Origin: Bodo saltans
Lineage: Eukaryota; Euglenozoa; Kinetoplastea; Eubodonida; Bodonidae
Assembly: GCA_001460835.1 (NCBI GenBank)
Contig: CYKH01002202.1
Coordinates: 1-21,675, forward strand
Direction: 5' to 3'
Length of the DNA: 21,675 nt
The translations under genes were made by a program, and so were the position numbers. This document shows, piece by piece, positions 7,972 through 15,566 of the stretch. The stretch's first letter is position 1. Each line of letters opens with the position of its first letter. The notes below the pieces were generated by a model, which worked only from the letters and a program-made list of their open reading frames with translations, searched no databases and was not told the DNA's origin.

Positions 7972-8823
7972 GCTGAGGGTCCTTCAGCCGATCAGCGCCG
8001 TGAAGAGGCCGGTCGCCAACAGAAAGAGCGCAACGATGCCCAGGCAGCTGTGGTGGGGGCACGCCAGCGTGATTTGAGTCAGCAGCGTGCTGAACGTCAA
8101 CAGCAACGTGACAATCAAAGATCCGAGAACCTCAAGCGCCTCGAGGAACAGAAGCGGCTTGAGAACGAGAACAAGCTTCAGAAAATTGAAGAGCGCGAAA
8201 AGAAAGTGCAGGCTCAACTGCAAAGTGCCCAAGCAGATGCTGAAGCGCGAAAAGCTCGCTCAGAAGAACGTCTGCAACACAGCGCTATTATTCGCGAAGA
8301 GCAGCGAGAGAAGCAAAAGCAGAAGCTAGAAAAGACGGAGCAAAAGCTCAAAGATGCAAAAGAACGTCGCGACCACAATGACGGTGGATCCGATCCTGCT
8401 GCGTCCTTCACCAACTCGAAACCAACGTTCTCAGAAGCATTGCTGCCTCTGTCGTCTGCGGAGGAGGAGGCGGTTAGCCAGCGTATCGCGAAGTCGGTCA
8501 CATCATGGAACCGTCAAGCAAAGACGTTCCTCGACAACTATCAAAAAGAAAGCGCCTTGTCTGCAAAGGATACGAACAAGAGCCGCCTCCGTCCTCTCGT
8601 CGGCCGCCTCAACCCAGCATCTCTCGTTGCGTGCCGCGGAGCGTTGAATGACATTATTGCCTTGTCTGATCTGGCCGACCTTGACCACGAATTCGTTCGC
8701 CACTCGAATGTCTTTGATGTTCTGCTCAAGGTCTTCATGGAGGCCCGCAAGGGTCACGATTTCCAAATCTTGAAACTGACGTCTGATGCCATCCGACGCC
8801 AAGGAAGGCCACACGCATATTAA
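7972..8823 (+). CDS. SCAPER: SCAPER-like fragment 3 (second half of coiled coil, start of C-terminal domain)
   Basis: The coiled coil resumes at about 7972 (AEGPSADQRREEAGRQQKER) and runs to about 8380 with a strong heptad and charge pattern. The ORF is open from a GTG at 7879, but its first 30 or so codons are an out-of-frame reading of fragment 2. A globular helical region follows (VTSWNRQAKTFLDNYQ, then LNDIIALSDLADLDHEFVRH). The frame is lost at about 8785-8800, where the last residues before the stop (RRQGRPHAY) are out of frame. The natural continuation is AKEGHTHIKFFVRAGHLATL in the next frame. Confidence 0.65.
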   Translation, partial: AEGPSADQRREEAGRQQKERNDAQAAVVGARQRDLSQQRAERQQQRDNQRSENLKRLEEQKRLENENKLQKIEEREKKVQAQLQSAQADAEARKARSEERLQHSAIIREEQREKQKQKLEKTEQKLKDAKERRDHNDGGSDPAASFTNSKPTFSEALLPLSSAEEEAVSQRIAKSVTSWNRQAKTFLDNYQKESALSAKDTNKSRLRPLVGRLNPASLVACRGALNDIIALSDLADLDHEFVRHSNVFDVLLKVFMEARKGHDFQILKLTSDAIRRQGRPHAY

Positions 8824-9033
8824 ATTCTTTGTCCGTGCAGGTCATCTCGCTACGCTCATCGTCGGTGTGCACGAGGAGATCAAGTTGCTCAAGAAGCACA
8901 ACCACTCCGTGCCTCTCAGGTGGGAAAATAGTTACCATTCAGACACGCAACGAACGCAACAGAGACTGTGCCCTCGACGTCACCGTGTCGTCTTGTGTCG
9001 CTAGTTTGACTAGTCCGTTCGCGATCAAATTTT
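8786..9033 (+). other. SCAPER: SCAPER-like short segments bridging two further frame changes
   Basis: From about 8795 to 8919 one frame reads as helical protein (HIKFFVRAGHLATLIVGVHE, then KLLKKHNHSVPLR). From 8919 to about 9030 a second frame reads naturally (GGKIVTIQTRNERNRDC and then SSCVASLTSPFAIK). After that the frame of fragment 4 takes over (ILTYLESIGLDKF). The second and third shifts cancel in effect. I infer this from the protein-like quality of each piece and from the absence of sense in the alternative frames. Confidence 0.5.
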
Positions 9034-10468
9034 GACGTACTTGGAGTCCATTGGCCTCGATAAATTTTGCTTTGCTGTGGCCTCCACGTGCATGGACGAA
9101 GAAGACATGCCTTGCCTTCAGTACGCGCTGCTGGTTCTTTACTACCACGTGCTGTTCCTCACAAAAAAGAAGTCGGAGTCTCCTGCGGTTGGCATTTGGG
9201 TGGCCACTGCAATCACGTCGCTCTTTACGCTTCTTCAAAACATTCTTACGCCTGGTGGCCAACCGCTTAAGGAGAAACACACTTTGTCCTCGGCAACGTC
9301 GTGCGTCATCTTCACCGCGTTGCGCATCTTAGGCGCCATTTCTCGGTGGAAGCTGGACTCGATCCAGGACTTCTTGCGTGGCGGTGCTTCCACTGCTACG
9401 TCCAGCGGTGGGCCGTACTTCGGCGCCCTCCCCAACAGCAGTATCGCGACAGCACCCGGAAGGCTGGGCAAGTCCGGCGGTACAAGTCCGCTCCTTGTTG
9501 CCTCGAGTAGTTTGTTAGCTCCTGGTGCTGGTGCCACACGAAACGAGCTGTTCCACATCGTATCAAGCTTCTTCCAGTATGTTGCCACGCACGATGAAAC
9601 ATTAGAACATCTCCCGCCTGCGGCACCACTGGACGCTGCCGCTCTGGAGGGGTCAGCGTGCTTGCGTAGCTTTAACGAGGCGTTGCAGTTCGGTGTGACC
9701 CTTCCGTCGATGCCCCGAATTCCTCTTCCCAACGACTGCGTCAGCGACGCCACGCCACCAGCATCCGCCAAACAGCACGGTGGCGGCTCCTTCGTCCGAG
9801 CGGCGCTTCACGAGCTCCTTCTGCTGGTTGGTTACATGACCCTCGGCGATGCCTCTTCCCAAGAGTTGTTCTCCTGGGGCAAAGAGCGTCCGTTGCTTGC
9901 GTTGATTCTCTCGTCGTTGCCTATGCAGTACTTCGCACAGGCTCGACACATTTTATTCCCAACGCTGCTGTCTATCATTCATCGTGACGACAGAAACAAG
10001 GTGATTGCTGCGCGTGAGATGGACTTGAGCGCACTAGAGTCGTTCCTGCAAGAGGAGTACGACGCCATCCCCCCTCGTCTAGCGGCATCATCATCTTCGG
10101 AAGCGACGAAGAAGGGTGTTCCCACCCCAACGAAAGCAACCCAAGTGAGTCTCCCGAAGAAGTCTTGGGTAGAGATGATGGAAGAAGATGATGATCAGGA
10201 TGATTGCCGAATCCCAAGCCCAGGTCACCCATCGGGGAAAACAAGCGCACCCGTTTCTACGACTGCACCAGTTCCTGTGTCGGCACCTGCGGCACCCCCG
10301 AGCAAGACTGTCGCCGAGAAAGAGCGCCTTGCCCGCGTGATCAAGTCCATGACTCCTGGCCTTGCTCACTTTCACTGCGATCGCCGCTTTCCCCCCTCTA
10401 TGTGGGTGGACATGCTGGTGTTCCTTCAGAAACCCATGCCACCTGCGGCCCCGGATCTGAGCGCATAA
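9032..10468 (+). CDS. SCAPER: SCAPER-like fragment 4 (C-terminal domain)
   Basis: This frame is open for 478 codons to TAA at 10466-10468. Upstream of 9032 it is open only to 9014; the first in-frame ATG is 9092. It begins with YLESIGLDKFCFAVAST, which aligns with the SCAPER segment where a helix ends in a GL-x-K-x-C pattern. It carries the most recognisable family block at 9807-10050 (LHELLLLVGYM, LPMQYF, LFPTLLSII, REMDLSALESFLQ). The tail is Pro-, Ser- and Ala-rich with an acidic patch (MMEEDDDQDDC) and a short helical end (FPPSMWVDMLVFLQKP). If translated alone from 9092 it would be a 458-residue protein without the coiled coil. Confidence 0.75.
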   Translation: MTYLESIGLDKFCFAVASTCMDEEDMPCLQYALLVLYYHVLFLTKKKSESPAVGIWVATAITSLFTLLQNILTPGGQPLKEKHTLSSATSCVIFTALRILGAISRWKLDSIQDFLRGGASTATSSGGPYFGALPNSSIATAPGRLGKSGGTSPLLVASSSLLAPGAGATRNELFHIVSSFFQYVATHDETLEHLPPAAPLDAAALEGSACLRSFNEALQFGVTLPSMPRIPLPNDCVSDATPPASAKQHGGGSFVRAALHELLLLVGYMTLGDASSQELFSWGKERPLLALILSSLPMQYFAQARHILFPTLLSIIHRDDRNKVIAAREMDLSALESFLQEEYDAIPPRLAASSSSEATKKGVPTPTKATQVSLPKKSWVEMMEEDDDQDDCRIPSPGHPSGKTSAPVSTTAPVPVSAPAAPPSKTVAEKERLARVIKSMTPGLAHFHCDRRFPPSMWVDMLVFLQKPMPPAAPDLSA

Positions 10469-11367
10469 TCGTGAGGATTGGGAGATCTCTACACCTCAAC
10501 TACAAAGCAAAACGAAAAAAATCAAAAAACAAACAAACAAACAAACAAACAAAAAAGAATAGAGAAGCTCTTCCATATTATTTTTTTGTAGACGCCGCAG
10601 AGCTTCAACCTCTACCCCCTTTGAAGAAGACACAAACAGTGTGCCTGCCGATTTGGAAGTCGAAACTCTTCTGAATATTCGCACGATCAAAATTCAGAAT
10701 TCAAGCGCAATTTCTCGGCACAATGTGGGACTTGAAGGCTCTTTTCCAGCAGTCTAAACGGAACGAATAGATCGTGTGTGATTTTGCGTGTAGAGTTACT
10801 TTTGGCAATGCTGGATAACCTGAAAGAGAGCGGGACAATCTCGCGATCGACGCATTGGTTTCACGATAGCAGTGCACGTGTACAAATGATTTTGGGTCAC
10901 ACAATGGTTGGAGGGTTTGCGCTTCTGATGGAAGTGTATTTCCTTTCTGATTCACGAAAAAGAAAACACATGAACCGTTTTTTCTGAGTGTTTCCCCGTC
11001 GCAGTACGCGTCGCAGGCTGTCGTCGTGCCGCCTTCTCGCCAACGAGAAATTACCCTCCCTAGGTTAGGGCTCAGGTGTTGCCTGCCAAAGCTCAACGTG
11101 TGAAGAAGTCTGATGACAATAAAGATTTGGGCTCACTATTCGAGAAATGCAAGAACGACCAACTACAAACGTACAAAAAACCCAACAAAAAAAAAATACT
11201 TCCCATTCGCAAAGAACCACAGTCGTGGAAAACGCCCTGACGAAATTGTCATTGGTATCGTTCTTCGTGTGTGAGACATGAATACACATCTCTCTCATCT
11301 GCGAGGTTGTTTCTTTTGGGAATTTGTTCAAAAACCGAAAAAATCGGAGAGGTTGATCAGGCGAAAA
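10469..11367. other. Intergenic region between SCAPER-like and surface-protein genes
   Basis: These 899 bases hold no convincing gene. A run of six AAAC-type tetranucleotides lies at 10527-10553. A 59-codon ATG frame at 10808-10987 has no recognisable features. A pyrimidine tract near 11305-11328 followed by AG at 11348-11349 is the best trans-splice candidate for the surface-protein gene, and it favours the ATG at 11368 over the one at 11278. Confidence 0.55.
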
Positions 11368-14300
11368 ATGTCAAGCAAACATTCGGCGTCGTTGTCGTTG
11401 CCGGTGGTGCTGGTATGTCTTCTACTCTGGCCACACATCGCCATGCGTGCATCTGCACAGTCATGCACGATCGGATGTGCGTCCATGAGGTTCAAGCCGT
11501 TGAGTGCAGGGACACCGTACAGTTTCCTGTACATGAACAACCAGTCCAACGTCACCACGATGCGATCACGCGTGTTTCCACCCATTATTGTTCAAATTCT
11601 AGATAGCAACGGCAACGTGGATTCTAGCACTCAGTCGCAGGATATCACGATAGTCGTCACTAGCACCGCACGGTTGGCCACTGCTGGCTCGTCCGTTGCG
11701 GTCGTTTACGGCGAGGCACAAATTTTACAACTTGTTGTTGAGGGTACGGATTCAGTGTACAGCCTTACCTTCACAGCAGTGTCGGGAAGTGCGTATCCAG
11801 TGTCCTCCAACGCTGCCACTACGGCGCTCCACATCTACAACGTCACAAGCATCTTATCCCCAGTGAATATTTTTGCGTTGGTATTTGCACAGAATAGCAC
11901 TTCAGTCCTGTACGCTGGGCAGCCGTTAACGGTTGTGCTTGGGCAACTCGTCCCGCCCATCACACTTAACGTCGTGAATTCTCAGTACTTGACGTTTCCC
12001 ACGAGCAGTACGCTCGGCAACACGTACACGGTTCAGGCTGTCCCCAGCGACCCTCGGATTGTGGTGGCCAGTGGGGGCACGGTGACGGTTCTAGATGGGG
12101 AAGCTCTTTTTGATGAACTGATACTTACAGGCTCCACCGCGGTGACGTCTTTCGCCTCGCTCAAGTTTATGCTGTTAGTAGGCGCCGCCACCACACCAAC
12201 ATCAAACCTGCTCACCGTTGCCACTGGTACCGTGACGGTGGCATCCGTGGTGGTCGACAACAGTCTCATTGCCTTCGAGCGGGGAGATACCTCGTTCATC
12301 GCCTCACAAGGGCAACAGGCGTACGCCACGGCTGGGGTGCAGCTCCCTCCTATTCGTATTTCCACAAGAAATAATATCCTCAGTCGAAGCCCTCCCACCT
12401 CCGGGTTGGTCATCTCGGCATCTTGCCTCAGCCCAGCCGAATACACACTTGCGGGGGCCATGGTAGGCGTGACGAACGGCATTGCCACATTCACGAACCT
12501 TACGTTCGATGCGCGCTCATCGGGGAATATTGCCATCGCGTTTCAAGCAGGTGCGCAGGGATCGTTGCCGCTGGCGCAAACAATCATCTACACCGGCTGG
12601 ATCACGGTTCTTGCAACTGTTTCGAAAGCGGCGATGATGAGATTCTTGCCGAACTCCGTTGATAGCTACGTGAATTACCCTGGCCAGGATATTGAAGCGG
12701 TACTGTTTTCCCCCATTCCAGCCATTCGCATTCAGATTTTAGACAGCTCCTATAATGTGGACAGCACCAGCACGGTGTTCATTACGGCAAAGTCCAGCAC
12801 TGGCCTGGTGAGTGTGACGCAACAGGCAGGATCAGGTATCGTCGAGTTTACCACGTTGCAGTTTACAAGTTCTTCGGCAGTGTCCCCTCGGATTACCTTT
12901 ACGGCCACTACAGTGACCAACGCCGCGGCCACCACAGCGACACTGCCACTTCTTGGAGCAAGACTTGTGACAGGAGTCGTCACTGTGGCAGCCGTGCAGG
13001 CGAATTATGATCTACGGTTTCAACCTTATGGCGTTGGGTTGTTCGTGACACAAGGTCAGTCGTCTGTCGCCACCATCAACGTTGCCTTGCCTAACATTCT
13101 AGTGGAGCTCGTGACCTCCGCAGGGACTATGGATGCATCGTCGTCGGACATCAGTATCACGGCGTCGGCATCTGGGGCAACATTGTCCGGAAACTTTATT
13201 CGAGTCACGAATGGCGTTGCTATTTTTGATTCGTTAGCGTTTGTCTCCGAGACGCCGGGCAGCTACATTCTCACCTTCACCGCTGGGGCGGAAGATTCAA
13301 GTGCGGTGGTGGGAGGCAAGAGCATCACCACCGGCTCCATCAGAGTTGCGTCTGGTGTGACACCAGCGTTTGCGTTGAGGTTTGCCATCGACGGATCAAG
13401 CCGACTTTCGTTTCCCGGGCAGGTAATGCCGATCACTTTAGACACAAGCTATCTTGTCCCTGTCGTGGTGGAACTGATTGACAGTGCGCACAACGTGAGC
13501 ACCTCCACACGACCCATCACGATAACCATGTCGCGCTCCGTGGGAACGATTCTCTACTCATCTCCCACCAAAACACTTGCTGCGTTGCAGTCTCGAGTGA
13601 CCTACGACACGATTACTATTGGTGCTGGGTACGCGACGGTATTGACGTTCACCGCCTCAGGCACCACGGAAGCAGTCAACGGACAAACAGTTGCTACCGG
13701 GTCGCTAGTAGTGAAGACAAAGGAGCAGGCGGGACTTCCCGCGTACCTGGACATCACCGCTGCCTCATCGACCACCGGAGCGCGAGGGACGACATCCATC
13801 AACTCTGGTGCTGCAATGACGTTCACGATTCAAATGAAAAGTGGACAGCTCCTAAATTATTTGACGTCGACGTCGACGTCGACGTCTAATTACAGCGTGA
13901 CGGCTTCATCGTCGATTCCTCTTCGAACCCCATTAGTTCGCACCATGAATGGGGCAGGGGTTGCCGTCTTCTCTTCTCTTCAGTTCGCTCAAACAGTGCC
14001 GCGCAGTGCGCTCCCTGTGATTACATTCACCGCGTCGCTCCAAGCAGGTGGCAGCAGCTCCTCCACAACATCAGCTAGTGCGATTTTGTCGGTGTCGACG
14101 GGGTTGATCACCGTCATTGGCCCGTCGCTAGAGAGCGGCATCGATATCGTTGCTCAGATTTTATTTGACTTTGGCGGTTTTATTCCAGCGAACTGGATCG
14201 CCTCGTTAGCACGACGTCTGAACGTTGAGACGTCGCGGTTTCTTGTGACTCGCGTGTACTACGGAACAAGCGCAGATTTAGCGACGACGACGACGGCCAC

Positions 14301-15186
14301 CACTAGCACGACAACGACATCAAAGACCACCTCGTCGGTGAATACTACCCTCAACTCAGTTGCTGTATGGTACGGCACGCGGCTCGATTTGAGAATTTTA
14401 GAGCCACTGGCCACAAGCCGCAACACCAACCCTGCATGGTCACTGGTGAACTACATCTTGAGCATCAAACCGACTTGCACAGCAGCACCAGACTTGTACA
14501 TTCGGAAAATCATGAACCTCTCAGCCGACACGACATGCGACTGGTTTATGTTCGAAGATCAAATGAGCAGTGCACAACAATGCACTCTCGCAACCGGGAC
14601 ATCATCGTCAGGGTTTTGCGCTTGCTACCTCCCTGTGGTTCAGACATTGGGGTTGCGTTGCTTAGGGTATAGCACCCTCACCGACTTATGTCTCAACACC
14701 CTCCTTGCCGATGCGCAATGCACCGATATCACGATTGTGAACATCTGCAGCCTCTTGAAGGAAGAGCCTGTCTCTCGTGTTTTGCTGTTGGCTTCGGGAA
14801 TATTTTTCGGTTTCTTGCTGATTCCGCTCGTGTATTTCCGCAGCAGTGGGTTCTTTCACAAACTTCAGCGACCTGATGCACGCGCATCGTTTTCGAGCAC
14901 AGAAAAGATTCGCATCGACAGGGTTTTGCGCTTGCTACCTCCCTGTGGTTCAGACATTGGGGTTGCGTTGCTTAGGGTACAGCACCCTCACCGACTTATG
15001 TCTCAACACCCTCCTTGCCGATGCGCAATGCACCGATATCACGATTGTGAACATCTGCAGCCTCTTGAAGGAAGAGCCTGTCTCTCGTGTGTTGCTGTTG
15101 GCCTCTGGAATATTTTTCGGTTTCTTGCTGATTCCCCTAGTTTATTTCCGCAGCAGTGGGTTCTTTCACAAACTGCAGCGACCTGA
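11368..15186 (+). CDS. Type I membrane protein with about seven Ig-like repeats, surface adhesin-like
   Basis: About 1272 residues as assembled. The ATG at 11368 begins a classic signal peptide (SLPVVLVCLLLWPHIAMRASAQ); the in-frame ATG at 11278 would bury it behind 30 residues. Seven beta-sandwich repeats of about 121-130 residues follow, starting near 11485, 11875, 12265, 12634, 13009, 13372 and 13744. Each has a strand of the type VQILDSNGNVDSS, then a G-x-A-x-F-x-x-L-x-F turn, then LTFTAG and an ITTGSITV-like end, as in invasin- or filamin-like Ig folds. Next come a Thr-rich spacer (about 14280-14340), a Cys-rich juxtamembrane part and a membrane helix (VLLLASGIFFGFLLIPLVYF) with a short cytoplasmic tail. 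The last 88 or so codons (from 14919) are an out-of-frame reading of a duplicated 3' end. Adhesion or prey contact is plausible but inferred. Confidence 0.85.
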   Translation: MSSKHSASLSLPVVLVCLLLWPHIAMRASAQSCTIGCASMRFKPLSAGTPYSFLYMNNQSNVTTMRSRVFPPIIVQILDSNGNVDSSTQSQDITIVVTSTARLATAGSSVAVVYGEAQILQLVVEGTDSVYSLTFTAVSGSAYPVSSNAATTALHIYNVTSILSPVNIFALVFAQNSTSVLYAGQPLTVVLGQLVPPITLNVVNSQYLTFPTSSTLGNTYTVQAVPSDPRIVVASGGTVTVLDGEALFDELILTGSTAVTSFASLKFMLLVGAATTPTSNLLTVATGTVTVASVVVDNSLIAFERGDTSFIASQGQQAYATAGVQLPPIRISTRNNILSRSPPTSGLVISASCLSPAEYTLAGAMVGVTNGIATFTNLTFDARSSGNIAIAFQAGAQGSLPLAQTIIYTGWITVLATVSKAAMMRFLPNSVDSYVNYPGQDIEAVLFSPIPAIRIQILDSSYNVDSTSTVFITAKSSTGLVSVTQQAGSGIVEFTTLQFTSSSAVSPRITFTATTVTNAAATTATLPLLGARLVTGVVTVAAVQANYDLRFQPYGVGLFVTQGQSSVATINVALPNILVELVTSAGTMDASSSDISITASASGATLSGNFIRVTNGVAIFDSLAFVSETPGSYILTFTAGAEDSSAVVGGKSITTGSIRVASGVTPAFALRFAIDGSSRLSFPGQVMPITLDTSYLVPVVVELIDSAHNVSTSTRPITITMSRSVGTILYSSPTKTLAALQSRVTYDTITIGAGYATVLTFTASGTTEAVNGQTVATGSLVVKTKEQAGLPAYLDITAASSTTGARGTTSINSGAAMTFTIQMKSGQLLNYLTSTSTSTSNYSVTASSSIPLRTPLVRTMNGAGVAVFSSLQFAQTVPRSALPVITFTASLQAGGSSSSTTSASAILSVSTGLITVIGPSLESGIDIVAQILFDFGGFIPANWIASLARRLNVETSRFLVTRVYYGTSADLATTTTATTSTTTTSKTTSSVNTTLNSVAVWYGTRLDLRILEPLATSRNTNPAWSLVNYILSIKPTCTAAPDLYIRKIMNLSADTTCDWFMFEDQMSSAQQCTLATGTSSSGFCACYLPVVQTLGLRCLGYSTLTDLCLNTLLADAQCTDITIVNICSLLKEEPVSRVLLLASGIFFGFLLIPLVYFRSSGFFHKLQRPDARASFSSTEKIRIDRVLRLLPPCGSDIGVALLRVQHPHRLMSQHPPCRCAMHRYHDCEHLQPLEGRACLSCVAVGLWNIFRFLADSPSLFPQQWVLSQTAAT
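13863..13887 (+). repeat. GACGTC hexanucleotide microsatellite in coding sequence
   Basis: About four tandem copies of the self-complementary hexamer GACGTC encode an alternating Ser-Thr stretch (STSTSTS) inside the seventh Ig-like repeat. Because the unit is six bases, changes in copy number keep the frame. The unit is palindromic, so single strands could fold into a hairpin and promote slippage. Confidence 0.8.
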
Positions 15187-15228
15187 TGCACGCGCATCGT
15201 TTTCGAGCACAGAAAAGATTCGCATCGA
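14609..15228 (+). repeat. 310-bp tandem duplication of the surface-protein 3' end
   Basis: Copy 1 is 14609-14918 and copy 2 is 14919-15228. By direct alignment they differ at eight positions, about 97.4% identity, with no gaps. All eight are third-position synonymous changes in the receptor frame: TAT/TAC, GTT/GTG, GCT/GCC, TCG/TCT, CCG/CCC, CTC/CTA, GTG/GTT, CTT/CTG. The period of 310 is not a multiple of three, so copy 2 is out of frame with copy 1. Confidence 0.96.
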
Positions 15229-15246
15229 CGAATCTGACATGCTGTG
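14919..15246 (+). pseudogene. Second, out-of-frame copy of the surface-protein C terminus
   Basis: In its own frame this piece encodes the same Cys-rich segment, membrane helix and cytoplasmic tail as copy 1, then ends properly with FSSTEKIRIDESDML and TGA (15244-15246). That is probably the gene's natural C terminus. It has no start of its own and cannot be reached from the gene's main frame. It either represents the other allele or paralog joined in tandem, or a spare 3' cassette. If copy 1 were deleted, the gene would read cleanly to 15246. Confidence 0.8.
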
Positions 15247-15398
15247 ACGACAGCCTCGACTTCAAGGAAAGACACTTTGCCAAAGTTGCCCCCCTCTCTA
15301 GAATTTTCAGTCAACGCTTTCTCCTATCAAGTTCACTTCTCCCTGGAAAACGAAACGCTATCACTTTTTTTTGCTGCATCAGCGTGCATGTGCATCAG

Positions 15399-15436
15399 CT
15401 TTTTCTTGGCACCTTTCTTTCACTATTATTAAAAAG
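15399..15436 (+). promoter_or_regulatory. Candidate trans-splice acceptor for the CK1 gene
   Basis: A pyrimidine-rich tract (15399-15430) is followed by AAAAAG with the AG at 15435-15436. This would give a 130-nt 5' UTR before the ATG at 15567. It also leaves about 150 nt after the surface-protein stop at 15246 for that gene's 3' UTR. Confidence 0.45.
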
Positions 15437-15566
15437 CTGTCTATTCGAGAAATCGGCGCTCCTCCAAAGCACCAAAAGAAGCAAGTTATATCGTGCTACC
15501 TGCGCAGTCAAATTCAAAGCAATACCCAACATACATACACCACCACAATCACAACAGAGCATCATC

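Larger units (their letters stand above)
6850..10468 (+). pseudogene. SCAPER: SCAPER-family gene, as assembled broken into several frames
   Basis: Read segment by segment, this span encodes one SCAPER-like protein of roughly 1200 residues. It has an N-terminal helical SCAPER_N-type domain (about 7090-7280), a very charged coiled coil (about 7620-8380) and a C-terminal helical domain (about 8420-10100). The best match is near 9807-10050: LHELLLLVGYM, LPMQYFAQARHILFPTLL and NKVIAAREMD follow the order and spacing of human SCAPER as I recall it. The coding frame changes at about 7446, 7955-7980, 8785-8800, 8919 and 9025-9033, yet every segment still reads as well-conserved protein. It is therefore either a very recent pseudogene or a gene with sequence or assembly errors. 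Animal SCAPER is reported to be ER, microtubule and cilium associated and to recruit CCR4-NOT in tubulin mRNA decay. The C2H2 zinc finger of animal SCAPER was not seen. Confidence 0.75.

Noticed and set aside
7956-7977. Tiny GT-AG introns (16 or 22 nt) explaining the frame change near 7960
   Set aside because: The lengths would restore frame here, but they are far below known kinetoplastid intron sizes, and no matching GT-AG pair fits the breaks near 8790, 8919 or 9030.
9092-10468. SCAPER C-terminal part as an independent gene starting at 9092
   Set aside because: Possible in principle, but the protein sense continues upstream through the neighbouring frames to the N-terminal domain, with no UTR-like or splice-like sequence between.
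10778-10987. Small + strand frame (ATG at 10808, 59 codons)
   Set aside because: No domain, no good splice signal just upstream and chance-level length. The longer version starts at GTG.
11278-11367. ATG at 11278 as start of the surface protein
   Set aside because: It would put 30 residues ahead of a clear signal peptide, and it lies upstream of the likely pyrimidine tract and AG used for trans-splicing. Kept only as an alternative.
15156-15566. Upstream extension of the CK1 frame to 15156
   Set aside because: It begins at a GTG, overlaps the surface-protein tail in another frame and crosses the likely trans-splice site. The kinase domain needs only the ATG at 15567.
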